Source: Micromonospora coerulea
GTDB lineage: Bacteria > Actinomycetota > Actinomycetes > Mycobacteriales > Micromonosporaceae
Direction of reading: 5' to 3'
Assembly: GCF_016598485.1 (NCBI RefSeq)
Contig: NZ_JAEMUW010000020.1
Location: 57,933 to 121,932 of the forward strand
Length of the DNA: 64,000 nucleotides
Shown: piece by piece, positions 23,339 to 31,941 of the stretch
Layout: each line of letters starts with the position of its first letter
How positions within the stretch are numbered: position 1 is the first letter of the stretch
Made by a program: the position numbers and the translations under genes
Notes under the pieces: model-generated
Told to the model about the DNA's origin: nothing
Seen by the model: only the letters and a program-made list of their open reading frames with translations
Databases searched by the model: none

Positions 23339-24916
23339 ATGGGTTTCACAGCAACATTGCGGGGGCGAAGAGGCAGGGCGGTGACCGTCGCCGCGGTGAC
23401 CGCGATGGTGACCGCGGTGGCGGCACCGGCGTGGGCCACGCCCGGGGTCGCTCCGGCCACCGTGGACCGGGCCGCGAACCCCGGCGCCAGCATCGGGATC
23501 GACAAGGTTGTCTCGACGCCGCCGATCCCGCCGAAACCCGACGTGGTGCTGCTGGTCGACACGACCGGCAGCATGGGCCCGGCGATCGCCAACGTCCGCA
23601 CCAACCTGCAGCAGGTCATCACCAACGTGCGCACGGCGCAGCCCAGCGCCGAGTTCGCGGTCGCGTCCTACCGGGACGAGGGCGACGGGCCGGAGCTGTT
23701 CCGGGTGCGGCAGGACCTGACCGGCGACGCCAGCGCGCTGCAGACCGCCGTCGACGGGCTCAGCGCCGGCGGGGGCGGCGACGTGCCGGAGGCGTGGGTC
23801 AACGGGCTGTTCCAGGTCTCCGACGGGGCGATCGGGTACCGCTCCGGCAGCAGCCGGATCGTGGTGCTGGTCGGCGACGCCCCCAGCCACGACCCCAGCG
23901 CCGGGCACACCCTGGCCCAGGCCGCCGCGGCGTTGCAGGCCGACGACGCGCGGGTCCTGGCCGTCAACGTCAGCGGAGGCGGCGGTGGGCTGGACGCCGA
24001 TGGTCAGGCCACCACGGTCGCCGGCGCGACCGACGGGCAGGTGGTCGGCAGCGAACCGGACACCGTCACCGCGGCGATCCTCAGCGGGCTGCGGGACCTC
24101 GACGTGACCGTCGCCCCGACGGTGACCACCTGCGACCCGGGGCTGTCGGTCAGCTTCGACGCCGCGTCGCGGACCCAGCAGAGCGGCACCGACGTGCCGT
24201 TCACCGAGACCATCGCCGTGGCCGGTGACGCCGCCCAGGGCACCACCCTGCACTGCACCGTGGAGTTCCTGCTCAACGGCCTGTCCGGCGGGCCGGCGTT
24301 CGTCGAGCAGATCAGCGTGACGGTCAACGACGTCACCCCGCCGACCGTGGTCGTCGACGACCAGACGGTGGAGGCGACCAGCCCGGCCGGCGCGGTCATC
24401 AGCTACCCGGCCTCCGCCACGGACAACGTCGACGGGCCGTTGACGCCGACCTGCGCGCCGCCGCCGGGCAGCACCTTCCCGCTGGGCGCGACCACGGTCA
24501 CCTGCACCGCCACCGACGCGGCCGGCAACACCGGCAGTGACACCGCGGTGATGCGGGTCGTCGACACCACCGCGCCGGTCACGCTGTGCGTACCGACGAA
24601 CAACCCGAGCGGCGACAACACTCCCGGCTCGTACAACCCGGACGGGTACTACCAGCTCGCCTCCACCGACGTGGTGGACACGACGGTCGACGTGTTCATC
24701 TCCGACGCCGCCGACCCGTCGGTGAAGTTCGGACCGTTCCCGGCCGGCACGAAGATCAAGCTGATGCAGGCGCCGGGCGCCCAGTCCCGGGTCAAGGACG
24801 GCGTCGGGGACATCGACTACAAGGTGACGCTGCGCGGCGACGCGGTGATCACGGGCGTGGACGACTTCGGCAACTCCTCGACCGCGACCTGCCTGGTCGC
24901 GCCGCCGCCGAAGTGA
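23339..24916 (+). CDS. Secreted VWA and HYR domain protein
   Basis: 525 residues. Signal peptide 1-33 (RRGRAVTVAAVTAMVTAVAA, probable cleavage after AWA). The von Willebrand A domain runs from about 68 to 260 with the MIDAS start DTTGS at 74-78. A middle Ig-like part carries two Cys. A HYR domain follows at about 335-420 (DVTPPTVVVDD, FPLGATTVTCTATDAAGN), and the C-terminal region has further Cys. No anchor is visible, so it is probably exported; adhesion or matrix binding is inferred. A 7-bp hairpin (23300-23320) lies in the leader before GAAGGAG. Confidence 0.85.
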   Translation: MGFTATLRGRRGRAVTVAAVTAMVTAVAAPAWATPGVAPATVDRAANPGASIGIDKVVSTPPIPPKPDVVLLVDTTGSMGPAIANVRTNLQQVITNVRTAQPSAEFAVASYRDEGDGPELFRVRQDLTGDASALQTAVDGLSAGGGGDVPEAWVNGLFQVSDGAIGYRSGSSRIVVLVGDAPSHDPSAGHTLAQAAAALQADDARVLAVNVSGGGGGLDADGQATTVAGATDGQVVGSEPDTVTAAILSGLRDLDVTVAPTVTTCDPGLSVSFDAASRTQQSGTDVPFTETIAVAGDAAQGTTLHCTVEFLLNGLSGGPAFVEQISVTVNDVTPPTVVVDDQTVEATSPAGAVISYPASATDNVDGPLTPTCAPPPGSTFPLGATTVTCTATDAAGNTGSDTAVMRVVDTTAPVTLCVPTNNPSGDNTPGSYNPDGYYQLASTDVVDTTVDVFISDAADPSVKFGPFPAGTKIKLMQAPGAQSRVKDGVGDIDYKVTLRGDAVITGVDDFGNSSTATCLVAPPPK

Positions 24917-24943
24917 CCGGCCGCGGGTGAGGTGACGTTCCCG

Positions 24944-24977
24944 GGTGCGGGGTGGCCGTTGTCGGCCACCCCGCACC
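24944..24977. terminator. Strong bidirectional terminator
   Basis: A perfect 14-bp stem (GGTGCGGGGTGGCC) with loop GTTGTC lies between the convergent VWA and def genes. Confidence 0.75.
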
Positions 24978-24998
24978 GCGTCCGGGTCGTGGCGCGGG

Positions 24999-25508
24999 TC
25001 AGCGTCCCCGGCTGGGCGAGTCGAAGCGGCCGGCGCGGATCTCCCGCAGCGCCTTGCGGCGGGTGTCTCCGCGCAGGGTGTCCACGTAGAGGCGGCCGAC
25101 CAGGTGGTCGGTCTCGTGCTGCAGGGCGCGGGCCAGGAACCCGGTGCCGGAGATGCTCAGCGGCTGGCCGTGCTGGTCGAAGCCGTGCGCGGTGGCGTGC
25201 AGCGCCCGCGGGGTCGGGAAGTACAGGCCGGGGATGGACAGGCAGCCCTCGTCGTCGTCCTGCAGTTCCTCGGACAGCTCCAGGGTCGGGTTGATCATGT
25301 GACCGCAGTGGCCGTCCGCGTCGTAGACGAAGACCTGCGCGTTCACCCCGATCTGGGGGGCCGCCACGCCGGCCCGGCCGGGCGCGCCGAGCAGGGTGTC
25401 CATCAGGTCGCCCACCAGGGCGCGCAGGTCGGCGTCGAAGCTCGTCACCGGCTCGCACGGGGTGCGCAGCACGGGGTCGCCGATGATCCGGATCGGGCGC
25501 ATAGTCAT
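24999..25508 (-). CDS. def: Peptide deformylase
   Basis: 169 residues. It removes the N-formyl group from nascent proteins. The three motifs are present: GVAAPQIG (47-54), EGCLSIPG with metal ligand Cys89, and QHETDHLVG with His131, Glu132 and His135. Motif I has V-A for the usual L-A, a small change. Cytoplasmic. Actinobacteria commonly carry more than one def, so this may not be the only copy. The gene is single, convergent with the VWA gene. Confidence 0.93.
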   Translation of the reverse strand: MTMRPIRIIGDPVLRTPCEPVTSFDADLRALVGDLMDTLLGAPGRAGVAAPQIGVNAQVFVYDADGHCGHMINPTLELSEELQDDDEGCLSIPGLYFPTPRALHATAHGFDQHGQPLSISGTGFLARALQHETDHLVGRLYVDTLRGDTRRKALREIRAGRFDSPSRGR

Positions 25509-25558
25509 GCCCGAAAGGCTATCCGTCCGTTACGGCAACCGGTGTGCGCACCCGCCGC

Positions 25559-26326
25559 TCAGCCGCCGGCCTGCCGGCTGCGGACCAGCACCTCGATGCC
25601 GTCGAGGAGGCGGTGAAGGCCGAACTCGAAAGCCCGGGCCGGGTCGGCGGCGGCCTGGTACTCCTGCCCGGCGGCGGTGCCGACGCGCGCCGCGAGGGGG
25701 AACCGGTGCGGATCCATCGCCTTCTCCAGGTACGGGGCGTGGGCCTGCCACCACTGCTGCTCGGTCATGCCGGTGCGCTGGGCCGCCTGGGCGGCCTCCA
25801 CCGCGCCGCGCACCGCGCCGTGGACGTACCCGCCGACGAGGGTGATCACGGAGTCCATCTCCACGTCGGTCAGGCCGATGCCGTCGACGGCGCGCAGCTC
25901 GTACTCGTACCGGGCGATGAGGTTCGGGCCCAAGGGTGGGCGGGTGGTGGCGACCTGGAGCAGCCACGGGTGGCGCAGGTACAGCGCCCAGGTCTCCCGG
26001 GCGATCTGCGCCAGGCGGCCGCGCCAGCCACCGGGGACGTCCTCGGGTCGGGCGGTCTCGCCGTAGACGGTGTCGAGCATGACGTCGAGCAGCTCACCCT
26101 TGCCGGGCACGTGGGTGTAGAGCGACATCGTGCCGACGCCGAGCCGCTCGGCGACGCGGCGCATGGACAGCGCGGTGAGGCCTTCGGCGTCGGCGACCTC
26201 GATGGCCGCCCGGACGATCCGGTCGACGCTGAGGTCACCGCCCCGGCGGCTGGGCCTCTCCCGGGTCCGCCAGAGCAGGGCGAGGCTGCGGGCGGGGTCG
26301 CCGGTGCCGCTGTACTCGGTGGTCAC
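25559..26326 (-). CDS. TetR-family regulator with TetR_C domain
   Basis: 255 residues from GTG 26326. DNA-binding helix-turn-helix at 45-75 (SMRRVAERLGVGTMSLYTHV), then a C-terminal ligand domain with WWQAHAPYLEKAMDP, the long form found near Pfam TetR_C. TACAGT lies 6 bases before the GTG, so a leaderless transcript is likely, and an imperfect 32-bp palindrome at 26336-26367 is the probable operator. Its ligand and target are unknown; it stands back to back with the oxidoreductase/ECF pair. Confidence 0.85.
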   Translation of the reverse strand: MTTEYSGTGDPARSLALLWRTRERPSRRGGDLSVDRIVRAAIEVADAEGLTALSMRRVAERLGVGTMSLYTHVPGKGELLDVMLDTVYGETARPEDVPGGWRGRLAQIARETWALYLRHPWLLQVATTRPPLGPNLIARYEYELRAVDGIGLTDVEMDSVITLVGGYVHGAVRGAVEAAQAAQRTGMTEQQWWQAHAPYLEKAMDPHRFPLAARVGTAAGQEYQAAADPARAFEFGLHRLLDGIEVLVRSRQAGG

Positions 26327-26335
26327 CCGCCGACT

Positions 26336-26367
26336 GTACCGACGCCCGTACGTACGCCGTACGGTAC
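26336..26367. promoter_or_regulatory. Candidate TetR operator
   Basis: A 32-bp imperfect palindrome is centred on CGTACGTACG, bounded by GTACCG and CGGTAC. It overlaps the minus-strand TACAGT box (26333-26338) of the TetR gene. Confidence 0.45.
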
Positions 26368-26436
26368 GGCGCCACGCTCCCACCCTGAGGACTCGCGTGC
26401 CACGCCCACGCCTGTGAAGTGATCTGCCTCATGCGC

Positions 26437-26463
26437 TGTCACAACGACCGGTCACGCGGTGTC
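26437..26463 (+). promoter_or_regulatory. ECF41-type promoter
   Basis: TGTCACA (26437-26443), exactly 16 bases, then TGTC (26460-26463). The published ECF41 promoter is TGTCACA in the -35 and CGTC in the -10, so only one base differs. It lies 35 bases before the oxidoreductase start, whose downstream neighbour is an ECF41 sigma factor. Confidence 0.75.
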
Positions 26464-26497
26464 TTGAGGCCGAACCCCTTAAAACGAAGGAGACACC

Positions 26498-27700
26498 ATG
26501 ACTGGCAACACCGACGTGGTCGTGGTCGGCGGCGGATACGCCGGCGTCATGGCGGCCAATCGCCTGACGCAGCGCGACGACGTGACAGTGACCCTGATCA
26601 ACCCGCGCCCGACCTTCGTCGAGCGGATCCGCCTGCACCAACTGGTGGGCGGGTCCCACGACGCGGTCGTCGACTACCGGGAAGTCCTGGCCGAGCGCGT
26701 TCGGCTGGTCGTCGACACGGTAACCCGGATCGACGCTGCCGAGCGCAGCGTGACGCTGGCGACGGGCGGCACGGTCGGCTACGACTACCTGATCTACGCG
26801 GTGGGCAGTGGCAGCGCCGACCCGCGCGTGCCCGGAGCGGCCGAGTTCGCGTACCCGATCGCCAGCCTGGAGGAGGCGCAGCGGCTGCGGCCGGTCGTCG
26901 ACGCCGCGCCCGCCACGGCCGCGGTGACGGTTGTCGGCGCCGGTCCGACCGGCATCGAGACCGCCGCCGAGCTGGCGGAGGAGGGCCGCACCGTGACCCT
27001 GGTCTGCGGCGAGGTGCTCGGCCCGTACCTGCACCCGCGGGGTCGACGCTCGGTTGCCAAGCGGCTGGCCAAACTCGGTGTGACCGTGCTCGACGGCCCC
27101 GGCGCGACGGTGACGGCGGTGAGCCGCGATGCCGTGCAGCTCAGTGGCGGCCGCGAGCTGCCGAGCACGGTGACCATCTGGACCGCCGGATTCGGCGTGC
27201 CGGACCTGGCCGGCCGCAGCGGGCTGAGCACCGACGCCCTGGGCCGCCTGCTCACGGACGAGACGTTGACGAGCGTGGACGACGCGCGCATCGTCGCGGC
27301 CGGCGATTCGGCGGCGCCGTCGGGCCTGCCGTTCCGGATGAGCTGCCAGGCCGCGGGTCCGCTGGGCGCGCACGCCGCCGACACGGTGCTCAGCCGGATC
27401 GCGGGTGAGCAACCCGCGCCCATCGAGCTGGGGTTCGCCGGCCAGTGCATCAGCCTGGGTCGTCGCGCCGGCATCTTCCAGTTCGCCCACAGGAACGACA
27501 CCGCGATGCGGCTCTATCTCGGCGGCCGCCCTGGCGCGAAGCTCAAGGAGTTCGTGTGCTGGGGCACTGTCAAGCAGCTGGCTGACGAGGCACGCAAGCC
27601 CGGTTCGCTCAGCTGGGCCTGGTCCAAGGATGACAAGCGCCAGCAGCTGCTGCAGGCCAAGCGCGGCCAGGCGCCGGCCACCGCCGAACCGGCAGCGTAG
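26498..27700 (+). CDS. NAD(P)/FAD-dependent oxidoreductase, NDH-2-like
   Basis: 400 residues. N-terminal FAD motif VVVGGGYAGVMAANRL at 8-23, a central NAD(P) motif VVGAGPTGIETAAELAEEG near 146-164, and IVAAGDSAAPSGLPFRMSCQAA near the end. This matches type-II NADH dehydrogenase or AIF-like enzymes; no membrane helix is obvious. Strong GAAGGAG ribosome-binding site. It is the likely target of the adjacent ECF41 sigma factor, whose gene follows by 114 bp; ECF41 genes are usually next to a carboxymuconolactone decarboxylase, oxidoreductase or epimerase. Confidence 0.87.
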   Translation: MTGNTDVVVVGGGYAGVMAANRLTQRDDVTVTLINPRPTFVERIRLHQLVGGSHDAVVDYREVLAERVRLVVDTVTRIDAAERSVTLATGGTVGYDYLIYAVGSGSADPRVPGAAEFAYPIASLEEAQRLRPVVDAAPATAAVTVVGAGPTGIETAAELAEEGRTVTLVCGEVLGPYLHPRGRRSVAKRLAKLGVTVLDGPGATVTAVSRDAVQLSGGRELPSTVTIWTAGFGVPDLAGRSGLSTDALGRLLTDETLTSVDDARIVAAGDSAAPSGLPFRMSCQAAGPLGAHAADTVLSRIAGEQPAPIELGFAGQCISLGRRAGIFQFAHRNDTAMRLYLGGRPGAKLKEFVCWGTVKQLADEARKPGSLSWAWSKDDKRQQLLQAKRGQAPATAEPAA

Positions 27701-27814
27701 CCAGCCATTCATGATCGATCGGGTCGACAATCAACGGATCTGGGCTGCATGCCGTGCACGCTTGAGGGCCTTCGGCAAGCAGGGGCCGGGGCCGCGAAAG
27801 AGAGGGGTCGAGAG

Positions 27815-28711
27815 ATGAGCGACCACGCCACCGACTCGGCGACCGAGACGTTCGTCGCCCACCGCAACCTGCTCTTCACCGTCGCGTACGAGATGCTCGG
27901 ATCGGCGGCCGACGCCGAAGACGTCCTGCAGGAAACCTGGCTGCGGTGGGTCAAGGTCGACGTGGGGCAGGTGCGCGACCAGCGCGCCTACCTGGTCCGT
28001 ATCACGACCCGGCAGGCGCTCAACCGGCTGCGCACCATGAAGCGCCGCAAGGAGGCGTATGTCGGCCCCTGGCTGCCCGAGCCGCTGCTCACCGCGCCCG
28101 ACGTGGCCGAGGACGTCGAGCTCGCCGAGAGTGTGTCGATGGCGCTGATGATCGTCCTCGAGAGGCTGTCGCCGACCGAGCGCGCCGTCTTCGTGCTGCG
28201 CGAGGCCTTCGATGTCAGCTACGACGAGATCGCGGCCGCCGTCGGCAAGAGCCCCGCGGCCGTCCGCCAGATCGCGCACCGCGCCCGCCGGCACGTCGAT
28301 GCCTGCCGCCCTCGCGAGGTGGTCTCCCCGAGCGAGGCCCGGGCGGCTCTGGCGGCGTTCCAGCGCGCGCTCGAAACCAGGCAGCTGCAGGGCCTGCTTG
28401 ACGTGCTCGCCCCGCAGGTCGTCCTGCTGAGCGACGGCGGCGGCGTCAAGCAGGCCGCGCTGCGGCCGATCATCGGTGCCGAGAAGGTGGTCCGCTTCAT
28501 CATCGGCGGCCTCGGCAAGGCCGAAGGCGCCCTCACCAGTGACCCCACCGTGGTCAACGGGAACCCGGCGCTCGTCGTACGCCTGGACGGCGAGCTCGAC
28601 GGCATCATGGCGATCCGGGTCGAGGACGCCCGCATCACCGGCCTCTACTACGTCCGCAACCCGGAGAAGCTGACCCGCGTCGAATCCGAGACCCCGCTCA
28701 CCCTGCGATGA
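27815..28711 (+). CDS. sigJ: ECF41-family sigma factor (SigJ-like) with SnoaL-like C-terminal domain
   Basis: 298 residues. Sigma region 2 at about 10-75 (YEMLGSAADAEDVLQETWLRW), region 4 at about 108-160 (LSPTERAVFVLREAFDVSYDEIAAAVGKS) and a fused NTF2/SnoaL-like domain from about 175. This domain layout defines ECF41, in which the C-terminal part controls the sigma and no anti-sigma is needed. GAGAGGGG precedes ATG 27815. The near-consensus ECF41 promoter upstream of the preceding oxidoreductase suggests a self-contained unit. Confidence 0.9.
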   Translation: MSDHATDSATETFVAHRNLLFTVAYEMLGSAADAEDVLQETWLRWVKVDVGQVRDQRAYLVRITTRQALNRLRTMKRRKEAYVGPWLPEPLLTAPDVAEDVELAESVSMALMIVLERLSPTERAVFVLREAFDVSYDEIAAAVGKSPAAVRQIAHRARRHVDACRPREVVSPSEARAALAAFQRALETRQLQGLLDVLAPQVVLLSDGGGVKQAALRPIIGAEKVVRFIIGGLGKAEGALTSDPTVVNGNPALVVRLDGELDGIMAIRVEDARITGLYYVRNPEKLTRVESETPLTLR

Positions 28712-28751
28712 ACACCGGTGGCGCACCAGCCAGCTCGGCGTCGTGTCGTAC

Positions 28752-29246
28752 TCAGGCCGGTGGCGGGCCAGTCGGGGCCAGCCCGGTGTCGGCGATCCGG
28801 TCCCGCAGTGGCCGGCGGCGCAGCGCGGCCAGCACCGCGTACAGCTCGTCGGCCAGCGGCACCGGCAGCTCGGCGTCGAGCTCGCGCATCGCGGTGGTGG
28901 TGGCCGCCCACTCCGCCTCGATCACCGGCAGCAGCGCGTACGCCCGGTCGGTCAGGGTGACGATGCGTTGCCGGGCGTCCGTGCCGGGGGCGCGGGTGAC
29001 CAGGCCGGCGCGGCTCATCTGGGCCACGCTCTGACTGGCCGCGGAGGGGGTGACCCCGACCCGGGCGGCGAGGTCGCGGATGGCCAGGGGCCCGTCGGCG
29101 ACCAGCACCCGCACCAGCGGTGAGAACCGCGGCCGGTAGTCGGCCAGGCCCCGCTCGGCGTAGCCGGCGGCGACGTCGCCGTCGAGCAGTTCGAGGACGT
29201 GGCGCAGCAGGGTGCCCAGCGGCTCGCGGTCGGGGATTCCGGTCAC
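28752..29246 (-). CDS. MarR-family regulator
   Basis: 164 residues from GTG 29246. Winged helix: IRDLAARVGVTPSAASQSVAQMSRAG (helix-turn-helix) and RIVTLTDRA (wing). Helices at both ends form the dimer interface. TACATT lies 7 bases before the start, suggesting a leaderless transcript, and a perfect AACAGCGCTGTT palindrome next to it is the probable site for autoregulation and for control of the divergent proline iminopeptidase gene. Ligand unknown. Confidence 0.85.
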   Translation of the reverse strand: MTGIPDREPLGTLLRHVLELLDGDVAAGYAERGLADYRPRFSPLVRVLVADGPLAIRDLAARVGVTPSAASQSVAQMSRAGLVTRAPGTDARQRIVTLTDRAYALLPVIEAEWAATTTAMRELDAELPVPLADELYAVLAALRRRPLRDRIADTGLAPTGPPPA

Positions 29247-29253
29247 GTCCGCT

Positions 29254-29270
29254 AATGTAACAGCGCTGTT
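29254..29270. promoter_or_regulatory. MarR operator and leaderless -10 box
   Basis: The perfect 12-bp palindrome AACAGCGCTGTT (29259-29270) abuts a minus-strand TACATT box (29254-29259). It lies in the 52-bp divergent region between the MarR and pip genes. Confidence 0.6.
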
Positions 29271-29298
29271 GTATCTGGTCCGTGGAGGGAAACCCGGG

Positions 29299-30246
29299 AT
29301 GTACCCACCGATCGAGCCGTACGACCACGGCCTGCTCGACGTCGGCGACGGCCAGCGCGTGTACTGGGAGACCTGCGGGAACCCGGCCGGCCGGCCCGCG
29401 CTCGTGGTGCACGGCGGCCCCGGCTCCGGCGCCACCGCGGGCTGGCGGCGGCTGTTCGACCCGGCCGCGTACCGGATCGTGCTGTTCGACCAGCGCGGCT
29501 GCGGACGCAGCACCCCGCACGCCAGCGACCCCGCGGTGGACCTGTCGGTCAACACCACGCCCCACCTGCTCGCCGACATGGAACTGCTCCGCAGGCACCT
29601 CGGCATCGACCGTTGGCTGTTGCACGGCGCCTCCTGGGGCTCCTCGCTCGCCCTCGCCTACGCCCAGCACCACCCCGACCGGGTCACCGCGCTGGCGCTG
29701 TTCAGCGTGGTGGCCAACACCCGCCGGGAGATCGAGTGGGTGACCCGCGACATGGGCCGGATCTTTCCCGCCGAGTGGGCCCGGTTCCGCGACGGGGTGC
29801 CCGAGGCCGACCGCGACGGCGACCTGTCGGCCGCGTACGCCCGGCTGCTCGCCGACCCGGACCCGCAGGTCCGCGACCGCGCGGCGCGCGACTGGTGCGC
29901 CTGGGAGGACGTGCACGTGTCCCTGGCCGGCGGCCACCAACCCAGCCCGCGCTTCGCCGACCCGGTGTTCCGGATGGGGTTCGCCCGGCTGGTCACCCAC
30001 TACTTCGCCAACGGCGGGTTCATGCCGGACGGCTCCCTGCTGCGCGACGCCGGGAAGCTGGCCGGCATCCCGGGCGTGCTGGTGCAGGGCCGCCTCGACG
30101 TCAGCGGCCCGCCGGACATCGCCTGGCAGCTCACCCGGGCCTGGCCCGACGCCCGGCTGCAGATCGTGGAGAGCGGCGGGCACGGCACCGGGCATGGCAT
30201 GACCGAGACGGTGGTGGCGGCGCTGGACGAGTTCCGCCCCCGCTGA
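29299..30246 (+). CDS. pip: Proline iminopeptidase
   Basis: 315 residues from ATG 29299 (GGAGGGAA upstream). It releases N-terminal proline from peptides in the cytoplasm (peptidase S33). The oxyanion motif HGGPGSG is at 38-44, the nucleophile in HGASWGS is Ser112 (family usual GGSWGS), Asp is in VQGRLDVSGP and His in ESGGHGTGH. Length is that of bacterial Pip. The divergent MarR probably represses it through the shared operator. Confidence 0.92.
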   Translation: MYPPIEPYDHGLLDVGDGQRVYWETCGNPAGRPALVVHGGPGSGATAGWRRLFDPAAYRIVLFDQRGCGRSTPHASDPAVDLSVNTTPHLLADMELLRRHLGIDRWLLHGASWGSSLALAYAQHHPDRVTALALFSVVANTRREIEWVTRDMGRIFPAEWARFRDGVPEADRDGDLSAAYARLLADPDPQVRDRAARDWCAWEDVHVSLAGGHQPSPRFADPVFRMGFARLVTHYFANGGFMPDGSLLRDAGKLAGIPGVLVQGRLDVSGPPDIAWQLTRAWPDARLQIVESGGHGTGHGMTETVVAALDEFRPR

Positions 30247-30309
30247 CGCCCACGACGACCGCCGTGCGCGGCGGGCCCGGCGCAGGGCACGCGGGCCGGG
30301 CGCGCGGGA

Positions 30310-31617
30310 TCAGCCGGCGGCGAGCAGGGCGCGCACCGGGGCGGCCTTCGCCGCCGCCTCGGCAACCTCCGCCGCCGGGTCGCTGCCCCAGGTGATACCG
30401 CCACCGGCCCACACGTGCAGCCGGTCGGCGTCCGCGGCGGCGGTGCGGATGGTCAGCCCCAGGTCGATCCGGCCGGGCCCCACCCAGCCCAACGCGCCCA
30501 TGCTCGCCCCCCGGCCGACCGGCTCCAGGGCCGCGATCCGGTCCAGCGCGGCGAGCTTCGGCGCGCCGGTCACCGATCCGCCCGGGCAGACCGCCCGCAG
30601 CAGGTCGGCCAGGCCGAGGCCGTCGGCGACCGCCGCCGACACCGTCGACTCCGCCTGCCACAGGTCGCACCACTGGCGTACGGCGAACAGCTCGTCGACC
30701 CGCACCGACCCGGTACGGGCCACCCGGGCCAGGTCGTTGCGTTCCAGGTCGACGATCATCACGTGCTCGGCGCGTTCCTTGGCGGAGGCGAGGAGTTCCC
30801 GCCGGCCGGCCGGGGTGGCGGACCGGGTGCCCTTGATCGGCCGGGTCACCAGCCGCCCGCCGTCGACCTCGACCAGGGTTTCCGGTGAGGCGCAACCGAT
30901 CGCCCAGCCCGCGCCGGACAGGGTGCCGCCGTAGCGGGCGCCGGGCAGCGCGCCGAGGCGGGCCAGGGCGGGCAGCGGGTCGCCCGCGTACGGCGCGGCG
31001 GCGTGGCCGACCAGGTTGACCTGGTAGACGTCGCCCCGACCGATGGCCGCGCGGACCGCCCCGACGGCGTCGGCGTGCTGGCGCGGTGTCCAGCTCTCCC
31101 GCCACTCGCCCCGCCACCAGCCGGCCGCGGGGGCCGGCCCGCCGGGCCGGCGGTCGGCCGTGCGGAACCCGGCGGGTGTGCGCGCGCCGGCCGGGTGGCC
31201 GCCCCCGCCCGGGGCGGCCGTCGGGTGGAGGCCGGCCTGCGGGTGCCGCAGGCGGGCGGTGCCGGACGCCGCGCCGTCGGCGTGGTCGTAGACGACGACG
31301 ACCAGGTCCGGCAGCGCCGGCACCGGGGTGGCCGTGCCCGGCGCGCCACCGGCCAGCAGCGCGCCGGCGGCGGCGGAGAGGTACAGGGCGGCGCCGCAGA
31401 CTCCGTCCGGGTCGTGGCGGGCCGGGCGGCCCAGATCCGTGACGGCGATGCCGTGGCCGGTGAGGAAGTCCTGCGCGAGCGTCGCCGGGTCGCCGCCGTC
31501 ACCGCAGCGCCACTGCAGCCGGGCCCGCTCGACGAGTCGGTCCCGGCAGCCGTCCGGCGCCCCGGGGATCAACACCGGTGGGAGCGTTTCCACGCCGGTT
31601 GGCCCATTCTTCCTCAT
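30310..31617 (-). CDS. pabB: Aminodeoxychorismate synthase component I-like
   Basis: 435 residues. It converts chorismate with ammonia to aminodeoxychorismate, a folate precursor, with a glutaminase partner. The chorismate-binding domain spans about 185-430: PIKGTR, the Lys-containing motif typical of PabB rather than anthranilate synthase TrpE, AEHVMIVDLERNDL, and GGSVTGAPK. The N-terminal 170 residues are poorly conserved, Gly/Pro/Ala rich. No pabA or pabC is adjacent. TrpE or salicylate synthase are less likely alternatives. Confidence 0.85.
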   Translation of the reverse strand: MRKNGPTGVETLPPVLIPGAPDGCRDRLVERARLQWRCGDGGDPATLAQDFLTGHGIAVTDLGRPARHDPDGVCGAALYLSAAAGALLAGGAPGTATPVPALPDLVVVVYDHADGAASGTARLRHPQAGLHPTAAPGGGGHPAGARTPAGFRTADRRPGGPAPAAGWWRGEWRESWTPRQHADAVGAVRAAIGRGDVYQVNLVGHAAAPYAGDPLPALARLGALPGARYGGTLSGAGWAIGCASPETLVEVDGGRLVTRPIKGTRSATPAGRRELLASAKERAEHVMIVDLERNDLARVARTGSVRVDELFAVRQWCDLWQAESTVSAAVADGLGLADLLRAVCPGGSVTGAPKLAALDRIAALEPVGRGASMGALGWVGPGRIDLGLTIRTAAADADRLHVWAGGGITWGSDPAAEVAEAAAKAAPVRALLAAG

Positions 31618-31740
31618 CCGTTCAGTGGATTTCCGGTGAACAAGGCGGATGGCTGCTCGATACCGCGCGCTTCCCCTTGGTACTGTGCGTCACTGGTCAT
31701 GTGAACCATGACACAGTGCCCCCACAGTCCGGAGAACCCG

Positions 31741-31941
31741 ATGTGCCTGCACCAACCCACCTGCCCCTCCGCCGAGGCGACCGATCGGGAAGCCGCCCGG
31801 GTCATCGCCTGCTTTCGTGAGCAGGGCTGGAGCCTGCTCTGCAACGGTGTCATCGTCTTCGAGGACACCGGTGAGCTGCTCCCCGACGGCAGCACCATCG
31901 CCCCGCACCGCGGCCCCGCCCGGCACGCCCTCGTCGCCTAA
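31741..31941 (+). CDS. DUF5999 family small protein
   Basis: 66 residues from ATG 31741 (CCGGAG upstream). The start MCLHQPTCP with Cys/His spacing, and the centre GWSLLCNGVIVFEDTGELLPDG, are characteristic of this actinobacterial family. The Cys/His cluster may bind metal. The function is not known. Convergent with gcvP, with a terminator hairpin between. Confidence 0.85.
   Translation: MCLHQPTCPSAEATDREAARVIACFREQGWSLLCNGVIVFEDTGELLPDGSTIAPHRGPARHALVA

Noticed and set aside
21323..24976. A single 1217-codon minus-strand gene
   Set aside because: Only its last 199 codons match a known family (nitroreductase). The rest is antisense to GNAT and VWA genes with strong motifs, and is Arg/Gly-rich shadow sequence.
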